From assembly GCA_036011305.1 (NCBI GenBank), contig DASCNA010000049.1, forward strand, positions 1 through 18,490: DNA of 18,490 nt, in the 5' to 3' direction. A program made the position numbers and the translations under genes. Below are positions 9,542-16,881 of the stretch, one piece after another (within the stretch, counting starts at the first letter, position 1; every line of letters begins with the position of its first letter). The notes beneath the pieces were generated by a model that worked only from the letters and a program-made list of their open reading frames with translations, did not search any database and was not told the DNA's origin. The stretch is from DASCNA01 sp036011305. Lineage in GTDB: Bacteria; Verrucomicrobiota; Lentisphaeria; Victivallales; GWF2-38-69.

Positions 9542-12505
9542 TCATATCCAATATGATTGATTTTGCCAGGCATAAGAGGGTAGCTTGATAAAGTTTCCCT
9601 CCGAGACAATATTTTCCCAGTTTAAAGGATAACCGGAAGTATATAGTTTTGCCAAACCTTCAGTTATACAGTCATCTAATTTCTTATTTTTAGCTGCTGA
9701 AGGTATGGCAATTCCATCTTTATCTAAATCGTAAAAAATATCTAGGATAAAAAACGAAAGGTGGGATTGGACTCCCATCTCAATAAACATATTATAATCT
9801 TGTGAGATTAATTTCGAGACAGCTTCTGAAAAGTTTATTGTTCTACTTAACTGGTCTGCCCAGTAGGAAGGAGTTATTCTTAACGGTGAACCTGTATTAT
9901 CAAAACTCGTAGGTGTCATCAAAATTTGTTCTGTATTTAAAGTGGGAGTAAAAGAATCCCAAAAATCATTAGTAAGTTTACTCATTTCAGGACAGTATAA
10001 AGGATGTTCTGAAGATAAAGCAGTAACATGGTATCCACTCTTTAGCAATACCTTTTCTATTAATTCAATGTCTGTTTTTCCCCCTGCGAGAGACAAGAAT
10101 GACGATGTATTAATGGCAGAAATATGAACATTATTTTTATTTTCTTTTAGTAAACTGTTTAATTCATCCAAAGTAATCATAACATTCAACATTCTGCCTT
10201 CAACATGACATTTTTGTAGCAGACTTGCTCTATGATAAATTAAACTAAAGGCATCCTCGATTGTTAATAAACCAGACAGATACCCTGCTGTAATCTCTCC
10301 TTGGCCATGTCCTAATAACTGATCAGGGGAAACTCCTTTTTCCTTCCACTGTTCAACTAGAAATAACTGAAATAGAAAAAATAATGGATCTGAAATAAGA
10401 TTATTTAATTGAGGTTCATCATAGGTAAATGATTGTAATTCGTTCAACAGGGATATTTTTGATATTTTATAGTAAATATCAGTATATTTTTGAAGTAAAC
10501 GTACAAAAAAATTCTTTTTTGAAAAAAAACTGTTATCTGATTTAATTAAATTATTCATCCAATTTTTAGATTTGTCCGGAAATAAAAAAACCAGATCAGG
10601 TTTTTTCCCACTAAAAACCTCTCCATAAAAAGTAGTTGAATCATCTATATTTTCCATAATCTCTGGCTTTAATTTTTCTAACAAGTCCTTCTTTGTTTTA
10701 CAAATAATTCCCAACTTACATGCATAATGATTTTTCTTTAAAGATGCAGAATAACATATATCATTCAATTTTAAGTCTGGGGTATTACTAATATAACTAT
10801 TGTAATTAATTATGTTATCAATTAATGATTTTTTACTGCGTGCGGAGATAAGGAAAAGGTTGATGTTTGAAGATATTGCATCAATAAAATTTTCTTTCCT
10901 AATTTTGTTGTTTTTAGTAATAAATTTATCTGCACTTTCAAGGACAACATGAGCGTTTATGCCTCCAAGCCCAATAGAGTTAACTCCGGCTATAGGTTCT
11001 TTATCTTCAGGCCATGGAGATAGTTCAGTCTGTACTTTAATATTAAAATTCTCTATACCAATATAAGGATTAGGCTCCTTGAAATGTAAGGAAGGAGGAA
11101 TTTGCTTCTCTTTTAAAATCAGACAAACCTTTATCAAGGAAGCTATTCCTGAAGCCCACTCTAAGTGCCCTATATTTGTTTTCACAGAACCGATCAAGCA
11201 ATAATCATCTTTTTTACGTCCATCACTAACAACGCTCCCTAACGCTCTCGCTTCTATTGGATCTCCAAGAACAGTGGCTGTACCATGAGCTTCTATGTAG
11301 TTTACTTTATTTGGGTGAATACCTGCATTCATATATGCTTCCCTAAGTACAGCTTCCTGCCCCTGCTGATTAGGAGCAGTAATACCATTACTTTTTCCGC
11401 CGTGATTGGTCGCTGTCCCAGAAACAACCGCATATATATAATCATTATCGGCTAAAGCTTTTGATAGAGGTTTTAAAACAACAATCCCGGCGCCTTCTCC
11501 TCTGGCATAACCGTCCGCATTTTTATCAAAAGCTTTGCATCTTCCATCAGGAGCGAGAAGTCTTGCATTATTGTAAATACCGGTAATTTTATTTGAAAGA
11601 AGCAATGTCACTCCTCCGGCTATAGCCAAAGAAGATTCTCCTGACTGAATACTCCTACATGCCTGATGAATTGCGACTAGTGAAGAAGAACATGCTGTAT
11701 CAATAACAAGGTTAGGCCCTTTCAAATTAAAAACATAAGAAATTCTATTGGCTCCTAAACATGGTAGTGTACCGCTTATAGAATAAATGTCAGCAACCTT
11801 TTGCCTAATTTGCATATGAAAATATTCCTGATAAGGTGCAATTCCAACAAAAACACCAACATTATTATTGGATAATTGGTCTGCCCTAATTCCTGCATCC
11901 TCAAATGCTTCCGATGCAACTTCCAGTAAGATTCTATGCTGAGGATCAATTTGTTCAGCATTTTTGGGTGATATACCAAAAAAAAGAGGGTCAAATTGAT
12001 CAATATTATCTATATATCCTCCTTTATATAACTTAAGCGTCGATGGATCATTTTTGTCGTAATTAAAATCAAATTTAATCCTTTCTTTAGGAAAATCTCT
12101 AATAGCACATTTGACATTCTTTAATAAATCCCAATACTCATTAGCATTGTTTGCTCCAGGAAAACGGCATCCTATTCCAATAATTGCAATTTTTTCGTTC
12201 TCTCTTTTTTTTGTTTCTACTGTTGACCTACTCTCGAATTCAGAATAATTAGACAAAAACTTGCTTAAATCATTAATGTTGGGATGGTTATAAAAAACTG
12301 TCGGAGCCAATTTTACTCTAAGCCAGATACTTAATTCTTCTGAAATTTGAACAGTTTCTGAACCTCTTAATCCTATAGAAAAAAAGGGAGCAAAAATATC
12401 TATGGAATTCGGAGCAATATTTTTTTTGCTTGCAATTATGTCTATTATTTTTTTTTGAATATTTCTTAATGATCTTTCAGTCAACCCAGTATTTTTGTTG
12501 TCCAC
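9542..12505 (-). CDS. Polyketide synthase module: degenerate ACP - KS - degenerate AT
   Basis: The protein has 987 residues from a GTG start. Residues 1-87 form a carrier-like fold, but the serine motif reads GLRGSE, with Gly48 where the phosphopantetheine serine should be. The ketosynthase (about 103-525) looks fully active: Cys272 in DTACSSS, His407 in EAHGTA and His447 in KTNIGHLEW. An AT-like domain follows at about 550-955, but the nucleophile motif reads GHGQGE (Gly734 in place of Ser; codon GGC at 10304-10306), and the usual GQG motif near 641-649 has become FPDKSKNW. The protein ends in LPSYAWQNQSYW, the linker that normally follows an AT. It has no reductive domain and no downstream ACP. 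The ACP it must use is the N-terminal domain of the NRPS encoded 55 bp downstream. It probably performs one extension with a unit delivered by the discrete acyltransferase. Confidence 0.9.
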   Translation of the reverse strand: MDNKNTGLTERSLRNIQKKIIDIIASKKNIAPNSIDIFAPFFSIGLRGSETVQISEELSIWLRVKLAPTVFYNHPNINDLSKFLSNYSEFESRSTVETKKRENEKIAIIGIGCRFPGANNANEYWDLLKNVKCAIRDFPKERIKFDFNYDKNDPSTLKLYKGGYIDNIDQFDPLFFGISPKNAEQIDPQHRILLEVASEAFEDAGIRADQLSNNNVGVFVGIAPYQEYFHMQIRQKVADIYSISGTLPCLGANRISYVFNLKGPNLVIDTACSSSLVAIHQACRSIQSGESSLAIAGGVTLLLSNKITGIYNNARLLAPDGRCKAFDKNADGYARGEGAGIVVLKPLSKALADNDYIYAVVSGTATNHGGKSNGITAPNQQGQEAVLREAYMNAGIHPNKVNYIEAHGTATVLGDPIEARALGSVVSDGRKKDDYCLIGSVKTNIGHLEWASGIASLIKVCLILKEKQIPPSLHFKEPNPYIGIENFNIKVQTELSPWPEDKEPIAGVNSIGLGGINAHVVLESADKFITKNNKIRKENFIDAISSNINLFLISARSKKSLIDNIINYNSYISNTPDLKLNDICYSASLKKNHYACKLGIICKTKKDLLEKLKPEIMENIDDSTTFYGEVFSGKKPDLVFLFPDKSKNWMNNLIKSDNSFFSKKNFFVRLLQKYTDIYYKISKISLLNELQSFTYDEPQLNNLISDPLFFLFQLFLVEQWKEKGVSPDQLLGHGQGEITAGYLSGLLTIEDAFSLIYHRASLLQKCHVEGRMLNVMITLDELNSLLKENKNNVHISAINTSSFLSLAGGKTDIELIEKVLLKSGYHVTALSSEHPLYCPEMSKLTNDFWDSFTPTLNTEQILMTPTSFDNTGSPLRITPSYWADQLSRTINFSEAVSKLISQDYNMFIEMGVQSHLSFFILDIFYDLDKDGIAIPSAAKNKKLDDCITEGLAKLYTSGYPLNWENIVSEGNFIKLPSYAWQNQSYWI

Positions 12506-12511
12506 AATTTT

Positions 12512-12517
12512 TCCTCC
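12512..12517 (-). promoter_or_regulatory. Strong ribosome binding site setting a GTG start for the PKS
   Basis: GGAGGA is followed by six bases (AAAATT) and GTG at 12505. The frame stays open upstream to a TTG at 12547, but that would place this site inside the coding region and has no ribosome site of its own. Confidence 0.85.
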
Positions 12518-12594
12518 ATAACAAATTTCAAAAATCATACAAAACAAATCTATAATCTTATTAAGATATGTGTATTAGTTAATTAGTAAGAATA

Positions 12595-13986
12595 TTAGGT
12601 TGATTTTAGAATTGAACCCCAATTAATTTTTACACCATTTATCCATAGCTTACATAATGCGTTAAATAAAAATACATCATCAGAAAGCATATCATTTGTA
12701 TTTTTTAGTGCAGAAAGAATAATTCCGTTCGGGTTCTGTTTTTTGAAGTTATGCTGAAAAGTGAATCCGGTTAAAGTTTGCCCAGGTCCAAGCTCTAATA
12801 GTACTATATTCTTAACTTCAAGGAGTTTTTTAATTCCCATGGAAAACTGCACAGCACTACATGTATGTAAAAACCAGTTATTAATATCAGCCAGTTGTTT
12901 ATCAGTAGCCCAATCACCTGTAAGGTTTGATAAAAAAGGAATTTTCATTTTGTTCAATCTTATATTATCAAATAAACGAATAAATTCAGGTTCTATTGCT
13001 GACATCATTGAAGAATGAAATGCCCTGGTGGTTGGCAGTCTCAGACACATTATTTCTCTTTTTCCTAATTCTTCTTCAAATTCAATTATATCTTTTTCTG
13101 CTCCGGAAACGGTACATGATATAAGACTGTTAACGGCAGCCATAGATAAACTGTTATAATCTTTTAATATAGGTTTTAGCTTATCTTCATCTACTAAAAC
13201 TGTCAACATCATACCTTGAGGCAATGTTTCTATTAATTGGGCTCTTTTAGTAACCAAAGTTAAAGCATCCTCTAATGATAAAACACCGGAAACACATGCA
13301 ACAACGTACTCCCCAATACTGTGTCCTATCAAAGCGGCTGGGGTTATGCCCCAGCTTATCAATATTTGTGCAATTGAGTACTCCACTATAAATAGCAATG
13401 GATGAAGATATTCGGTTTTAGCAAGCAACTTTTCCTCTTTTCCTGTAAGATCTGAACAGGATTTGTCTAATAAACCCTTTAGATTAAATCCACTTTTTGC
13501 TTCATAATCCTTTGAAACGGTATCACGAATAGAGTCAGGAAAAAGTACATCTTTCAAATTCAGGTTTAACAAAGGTTCTAGAAAACTACAGCAATAGTCA
13601 AAGTGCTTTTTAAAGTTTTTTCCTTTTTGATAAAGACCTTTAGCCATATTTATATACTGATTTCCTACACCGGTGAGCATAAAAGCTAACGGACGATTCT
13701 CTAACGATTTTAAATCTATACTATCTTTACTGATAAAAGGGAAATCTAACTGACCTATAGCGGTATTATAAACTGCAATCCCTCTATTAGAGGATGATTT
13801 GTAATTATTTGCTAGCGCTAAGGCCAGGGTTTTAACACATATGCCAGGATTATTTGTTAAACTCTCTTTTAAGGCAGAGAACTTTGCCATAATATTCTGT
13901 TCATTTTCAGCAGTTAGCAATAACGGAACCAAAGGATCAGCAAAATAGCCGTTTTCTCCAACTGATGAAGTCATGTCTTTTTTCAT
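12595..13986 (-). CDS. Discrete (trans-acting) malonyl-type acyltransferase
   Basis: The 463-residue protein is a free-standing PKS acyltransferase with its flanking linkers. A KS-AT linker-like stretch covers residues 15-95. The AT core starts at FMLTGVGNQY (102-111), carries the catalytic serine in GHSIGEY (Ser223, codon at 13318-13320) and the catalytic histidine in RAFHS (His324). The C-terminus ends in a post-AT linker (ALCKLWINGVKINW). AFHS is the pattern of malonyl-type ATs; methylmalonyl-type ATs usually have YASH. It lies immediately before the PKS whose own AT is dead, and next to genes making hydroxymalonyl-ACP, so the likely job is moving hydroxymalonate from the small ACP to the NRPS-borne ACP. 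A similar discrete AT (ZmaF) exists in zwittermicin biosynthesis. Malonyl-CoA remains an alternative donor. The ATG at 13986 is preferred over the GTG at 13998 because of the GGTG in front of it. Confidence 0.88.
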   Translation of the reverse strand: MKKDMTSSVGENGYFADPLVPLLLTAENEQNIMAKFSALKESLTNNPGICVKTLALALANNYKSSSNRGIAVYNTAIGQLDFPFISKDSIDLKSLENRPLAFMLTGVGNQYINMAKGLYQKGKNFKKHFDYCCSFLEPLLNLNLKDVLFPDSIRDTVSKDYEAKSGFNLKGLLDKSCSDLTGKEEKLLAKTEYLHPLLFIVEYSIAQILISWGITPAALIGHSIGEYVVACVSGVLSLEDALTLVTKRAQLIETLPQGMMLTVLVDEDKLKPILKDYNSLSMAAVNSLISCTVSGAEKDIIEFEEELGKREIMCLRLPTTRAFHSSMMSAIEPEFIRLFDNIRLNKMKIPFLSNLTGDWATDKQLADINNWFLHTCSAVQFSMGIKKLLEVKNIVLLELGPGQTLTGFTFQHNFKKQNPNGIILSALKNTNDMLSDDVFLFNALCKLWINGVKINWGSILKST

Positions 13987-14106
13987 AATTAACACCACAA
14001 TTAATTCAAGGTAAACATTTTTTTCTTTTTTTCTTTTATTAAGTTTTTAAATCAGATAATTAGAAACATGTTAAAAAGCAAATTTCTATACACTTTAAAT
14101 ATTCAT

Positions 14107-14134
14107 TTTACATATGCATAAAACAGCTTATAAT
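14107..14134 (+). promoter_or_regulatory. Near-consensus promoter on the plus strand, pointing against the operon
   Basis: TTTACA (14107-14112) and TATAAT (14129-14134) are 16 bp apart. The transcript would begin near 14141 and run antisense into the 3' end of the FkbH gene at 14197. It lies in the 210-bp gap between the FkbH and acyltransferase genes, the longest non-coding gap inside the operon. Confidence 0.5.
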
Positions 14135-14160
14135 ATGTTTTTCTTACACTAGAGACCGTA

Positions 14161-14181
14161 AAGGAGAATATCATGCAATAA
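14161..14181 (+). other. Ribosome site followed by a two-codon open frame
   Basis: AAGGAG (14161-14166) is followed after six bases by ATG CAA TAA (14173-14181). Together with the promoter just upstream this is a complete set of start signals with almost no coding sequence. It could be a start-stop regulatory element or the stump of a deleted gene. Confidence 0.4.
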
Positions 14182-14196
14182 AAAAGAATAATAGCG

Positions 14197-15231
14197 TTAC
14201 TTTAAAACTAACTTTATATAGTTGGGTAATTTTTGTATTATGGACAGGTCATTCTCAAAAATAATCAAATCTCCATTTTTTTCTTTTTCTTTGAAGTTTG
14301 CAAACTTATAGGTCATATACATCATTCTATTCCTGTCTGTAGGTATCAATTCAGCACACAGCCTGACTCCTTGCTTTTTAGCTTCCTGCATAAGATAGTT
14401 AATCAGTACATTGCCAACGCCTCTTGCCATCACTCTGCAAGACATTAACAGCAGTTTTATGTACCAGGCATCCTTTTCCGTTTTTATTAGAGTTACACCA
14501 ATTTTTCCGTATGTTCCGTATTTATCATCTAACCCTGAAATGAGTAATTTATAGTCCGATGACTGTCTGAAAAAATTAAGCTCATCATACGAATAAGTAT
14601 ACCCGGTAGTGTTGAGCTGATGTGTTCTCATTGTAAGTTCTTCGGCTCTCTGAAGATCATCTTCTGTGGCTTCTGATATAGTAAATTCCATATCTAGAGT
14701 AGATAAAAACTCATCACCTGGACCTTCAAATTTTTCTTCAAGTTTTTTCCGTTTTATATCACTTTGGTATATTTTTCTTCTCTCTTTTGATTCTGCAGTT
14801 ATAAAACGGGGTATCATTTCCGGCATATCAGGTATTTCACTTATATCAACAGCATCAATACATAGTACATTAAGGTGAGAATACTTTACTTCTTCCCTTT
14901 CAAAAGGCTGATCGTCTACAAAAGCAAAAGTATCTATTCCTATATTTATTAATTCCGCAATCTTTTTTACTGAGGATGCTTTTGAATTCCAGCTTATCTG
15001 GGGATAAATGAAATATTTGTCTATTCTGAATTCTTTTAGCTTGGATATTGCCAAATTATATTCATTTTTGCTGGAAATAGAATTTAGAATTCCTCTCTCA
15101 TCCAATATCTTTATAACTTCAACTACTCTGCTTCTTAGCAAAACATTTTCATCTTCTAGAAGTACACCATCCCATACTGTATTATCAAGATCCCAGACTA
15201 CACATTTGATCTTTTTTTCTTTTCCACTCAT
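14197..15231 (-). CDS. fkbH-like: FkbH-type HAD glyceryl transferase/phosphatase
   Basis: The 344-residue protein has the two-part FkbH layout. The HAD phosphatase half carries DLDNT (Asp14, Asp16), SSKNE (53-57) and FVDDQPFEREEV (104-115). The GNAT-like half carries QLNTTGYTYS (205-214), the conserved SCRVMARGV with Cys265, and the PTDRNRMMY motif (297-305). Characterised members (OzmB, FkbH) take 1,3-bisphosphoglycerate, remove phosphate and load the glyceryl group on an acyl carrier protein, starting the route to hydroxy- or methoxymalonyl-ACP. The length is normal and the key residues are present. The partner ACP, dehydrogenase and oxidase genes are all adjacent. The ATG at 15231 has only a weak ribosome site, and a 71-bp gap separates it from the preceding gene. 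Confidence 0.93.
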   Translation of the reverse strand: MSGKEKKIKCVVWDLDNTVWDGVLLEDENVLLRSRVVEVIKILDERGILNSISSKNEYNLAISKLKEFRIDKYFIYPQISWNSKASSVKKIAELINIGIDTFAFVDDQPFEREEVKYSHLNVLCIDAVDISEIPDMPEMIPRFITAESKERRKIYQSDIKRKKLEEKFEGPGDEFLSTLDMEFTISEATEDDLQRAEELTMRTHQLNTTGYTYSYDELNFFRQSSDYKLLISGLDDKYGTYGKIGVTLIKTEKDAWYIKLLLMSCRVMARGVGNVLINYLMQEAKKQGVRLCAELIPTDRNRMMYMTYKFANFKEKEKNGDLIIFENDLSIIQKLPNYIKLVLK

Positions 15232-15302
15232 AATCTTGCCATATTTCTGTATGATATTTAAATAAATGTTATTTTTTTGCAGAGCAACAAGGACCTTTGT
15301 AC

Positions 15303-16472
15303 TTATCTCTTTATTTTATTTTTAAATCTTTCAGTAAACAGATATTGCTGGTAGCCATGTTGAGAAATAATTATCTGCTGTATTTGATTACTTCCTTCTA
15401 TGATTTCAGTAATTTTAGCATCTCTAAAATATCTTTGAACAGGATATTCATTACTGCAGCCGTTAGCGCCATGTATTTGAACCGCGTCATTGGATACTCT
15501 AAGAGCCATCCTTGATGCATAATATTTTGCCAATGAAGTTTCCATTATCTGTGCAGGATCTCCTGTTTCTTTTAAATAACCGGCATGATAGCATAAGTAC
15601 TTTGCAGCATTAACCTCAGTAATCATATTGGCTATCAATTCCTGAATTAACTGGTGCTTTCGCAAATAATCTCCAAACTGTTTTCTTGTACTTGTATATT
15701 TCAGACAGGCATCAAGACAGGCCTGACCAAGGCCAATACATCCCCATGCAATACAATATCTACCATGATCTAATGCTGTCCCTGCAATGTGTGAAAAACC
15801 AAACCCAACTCTACCAATCAAGTTTTTTTTAGGAATTTTACAATTATTTAAGTGCAGTTGTGCCAACATAGCTGACCTAAACCCTAACATCCCTTTTATA
15901 GGCTCTATTTCAAGACCGAGAGTATTTTTCTCCAATAAGAATGCTGTGGGTTTACCTTCAACCTGGGCTATAATTAAAAAAAGATCCGCAATTTGCCCAC
16001 ATGAAGTCCATTTTTTTTTACCGTTTAAAATATAACAATCCTCATCAAGAATTGCAGTTGTCTCAATACTCTTTGGATCACTCCCAATATTTGGCTCTGT
16101 TAATCCAAAAGCTCCTAATTTTTCTCCCTTTGCTAATTGTGGAAGCCAAAACTTTTGCTGGTCTTGACTACCCCATTTTTGAATAGCCTCTGTTACCATC
16201 CCATGAACTGCTAGGAGACTGATAAGAGATAGACTTCCACGACCAAGTTCATGACATAAAAGACCAAAAGTAATTGGTGAAAGATCAATTCCTCCATATT
16301 CTTTAGCCAAGACAGCACCTAAATATCCTTTTTCTGCTAACTTATCAATAATTTTCTTTGGAAATAGTTCATCTTCATCTGATTTATCTGCATATGGGAT
16401 AATATATTTTTCGCTAAAAGCTTTAAACTCTTGTTGTTTTTGTTTTTGCTTTTTATTTAACTCAAAATTCAT
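15303..16472 (-). CDS. fkbI-like: Acyl-CoA dehydrogenase-family flavoenzyme (FkbI type)
   Basis: The 389-residue protein has the full acyl-CoA dehydrogenase fold. The FAD-contact motif AFGLTEPNIGSD is at 121-132, the WTSCG segment at 155-159, RKQFG at 263-267, and EIIEGSNQIQ at 356-365, in which Glu359 occupies the position of the catalytic base of medium-chain acyl-CoA dehydrogenase. In methoxymalonyl-type pathways this enzyme oxidises the C3 aldehyde of the ACP-bound intermediate to the carboxylate, giving hydroxymalonyl-ACP. The start at 16472 has a GAGG site 5 nt upstream. It follows the ACP gene after 23 bp, so the two are very likely co-transcribed. An ordinary fatty-acid role is unlikely in this setting. 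Confidence 0.9.
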   Translation of the reverse strand: MNFELNKKQKQKQQEFKAFSEKYIIPYADKSDEDELFPKKIIDKLAEKGYLGAVLAKEYGGIDLSPITFGLLCHELGRGSLSLISLLAVHGMVTEAIQKWGSQDQQKFWLPQLAKGEKLGAFGLTEPNIGSDPKSIETTAILDEDCYILNGKKKWTSCGQIADLFLIIAQVEGKPTAFLLEKNTLGLEIEPIKGMLGFRSAMLAQLHLNNCKIPKKNLIGRVGFGFSHIAGTALDHGRYCIAWGCIGLGQACLDACLKYTSTRKQFGDYLRKHQLIQELIANMITEVNAAKYLCYHAGYLKETGDPAQIMETSLAKYYASRMALRVSNDAVQIHGANGCSNEYPVQRYFRDAKITEIIEGSNQIQQIIISQHGYQQYLFTERFKNKIKR

Positions 16473-16495
16473 AATAACCTCACATTGTAAATGTT

Positions 16496-16741
16496 TTAAA
16501 TGTTTTTTTTCTTAAAAACAAAATCAGTTATCGCATTAATAGTCTGAAAGTTGTTCAAATCTAAGTCTTCATTTTTGACTTTAATCTCAAGTTCTTTTTC
16601 AATAAATAAAACAAGCTGCATAGCAAATAGTGAGTTTACTAGACCAGAAGAAAAAAGTTCTTCATTATCGTCAAGCTCTATCCCCCCAATAAACTTAGAA
16701 AAAAAATCTTTGATCTTAATTTTTATTTTATCTTTTTTCAT
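16496..16741 (-). CDS. fkbJ-like: Free acyl carrier protein for the hydroxymalonyl unit (FkbJ type)
   Basis: The 81-residue protein has the phosphopantetheine site GLVNSLFAMQLV with Ser37. This GLVNSLFA form, instead of the usual GxDSL, is typical of the carrier proteins that hold glycerate-derived extender units. The glyceryl group loaded by the FkbH-type enzyme would be oxidised here by the two dehydrogenases. It is the first gene of the minus-strand operon. No clear ribosome site precedes the ATG at 16741, so translation may be weak or nearly leaderless. Confidence 0.92.
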   Translation of the reverse strand: MKKDKIKIKIKDFFSKFIGGIELDDNEELFSSGLVNSLFAMQLVLFIEKELEIKVKNEDLDLNNFQTINAITDFVFKKKNI

Positions 16742-16754
16742 AATATAGTTCGTA

Positions 16755-16783
16755 ATTTAATTTTAAATAAGTATTGATAGCAA
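16755..16783 (-). promoter_or_regulatory. Weak candidate promoter for the minus-strand operon
   Basis: On the minus strand, TTGCTA (plus 16778-16783) and TTAAAT (plus 16755-16760) are 17 bp apart. The -35 box overlaps that of the plus-strand promoter. The start would fall only a few bases before the ACP start codon. Each box matches consensus at four of six positions. Confidence 0.3.
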
Positions 16784-16802
16784 ATCTTTTTCATTGTATA
16801 AT
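16774..16802 (+). promoter_or_regulatory. Near-consensus promoter for the FkbK-type gene
   Basis: TTGATA (16774-16779), a 17-bp spacer, and a perfect TATAAT (16797-16802). The transcript should start near 16809, about 70 bp before the start codon at 16882. Confidence 0.75.
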
Positions 16803-16862
16803 ATTACATGAAATGTTTGATTTAATCCATAACGATTATACAAAAATATTTATTTTAATTAT

Positions 16863-16872
16863 AAGGAAGGAG
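16863..16872 (+). promoter_or_regulatory. Ribosome binding site that decides the FkbK start
   Basis: AAGGAAGGAG lies 9 nt before the ATG at 16882. The frame stays open upstream to a TTG at 16774, but that codon is part of the -35 box, so the longer form cannot be translated from this promoter. Confidence 0.85.
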
Positions 16873-16881
16873 CATTTTATT

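Noticed and set aside
10304..10306. Sequencing error as the cause of the Ser-to-Gly change in the built-in AT
   Set aside because: The GQG motif is degraded too, and an intact discrete AT is encoded next door, so true loss of function is the simpler reading.
12506..12547. Longer PKS start at a TTG
   Set aside because: The GGAGGA site lies inside this stretch and points to the GTG at 12505.
16774..16881. Upstream extension of the FkbK-type protein by 36 residues from a TTG
   Set aside because: The TTG is part of the -35 box, the extension does not resemble the family, and a strong ribosome site precedes the ATG at 16882.
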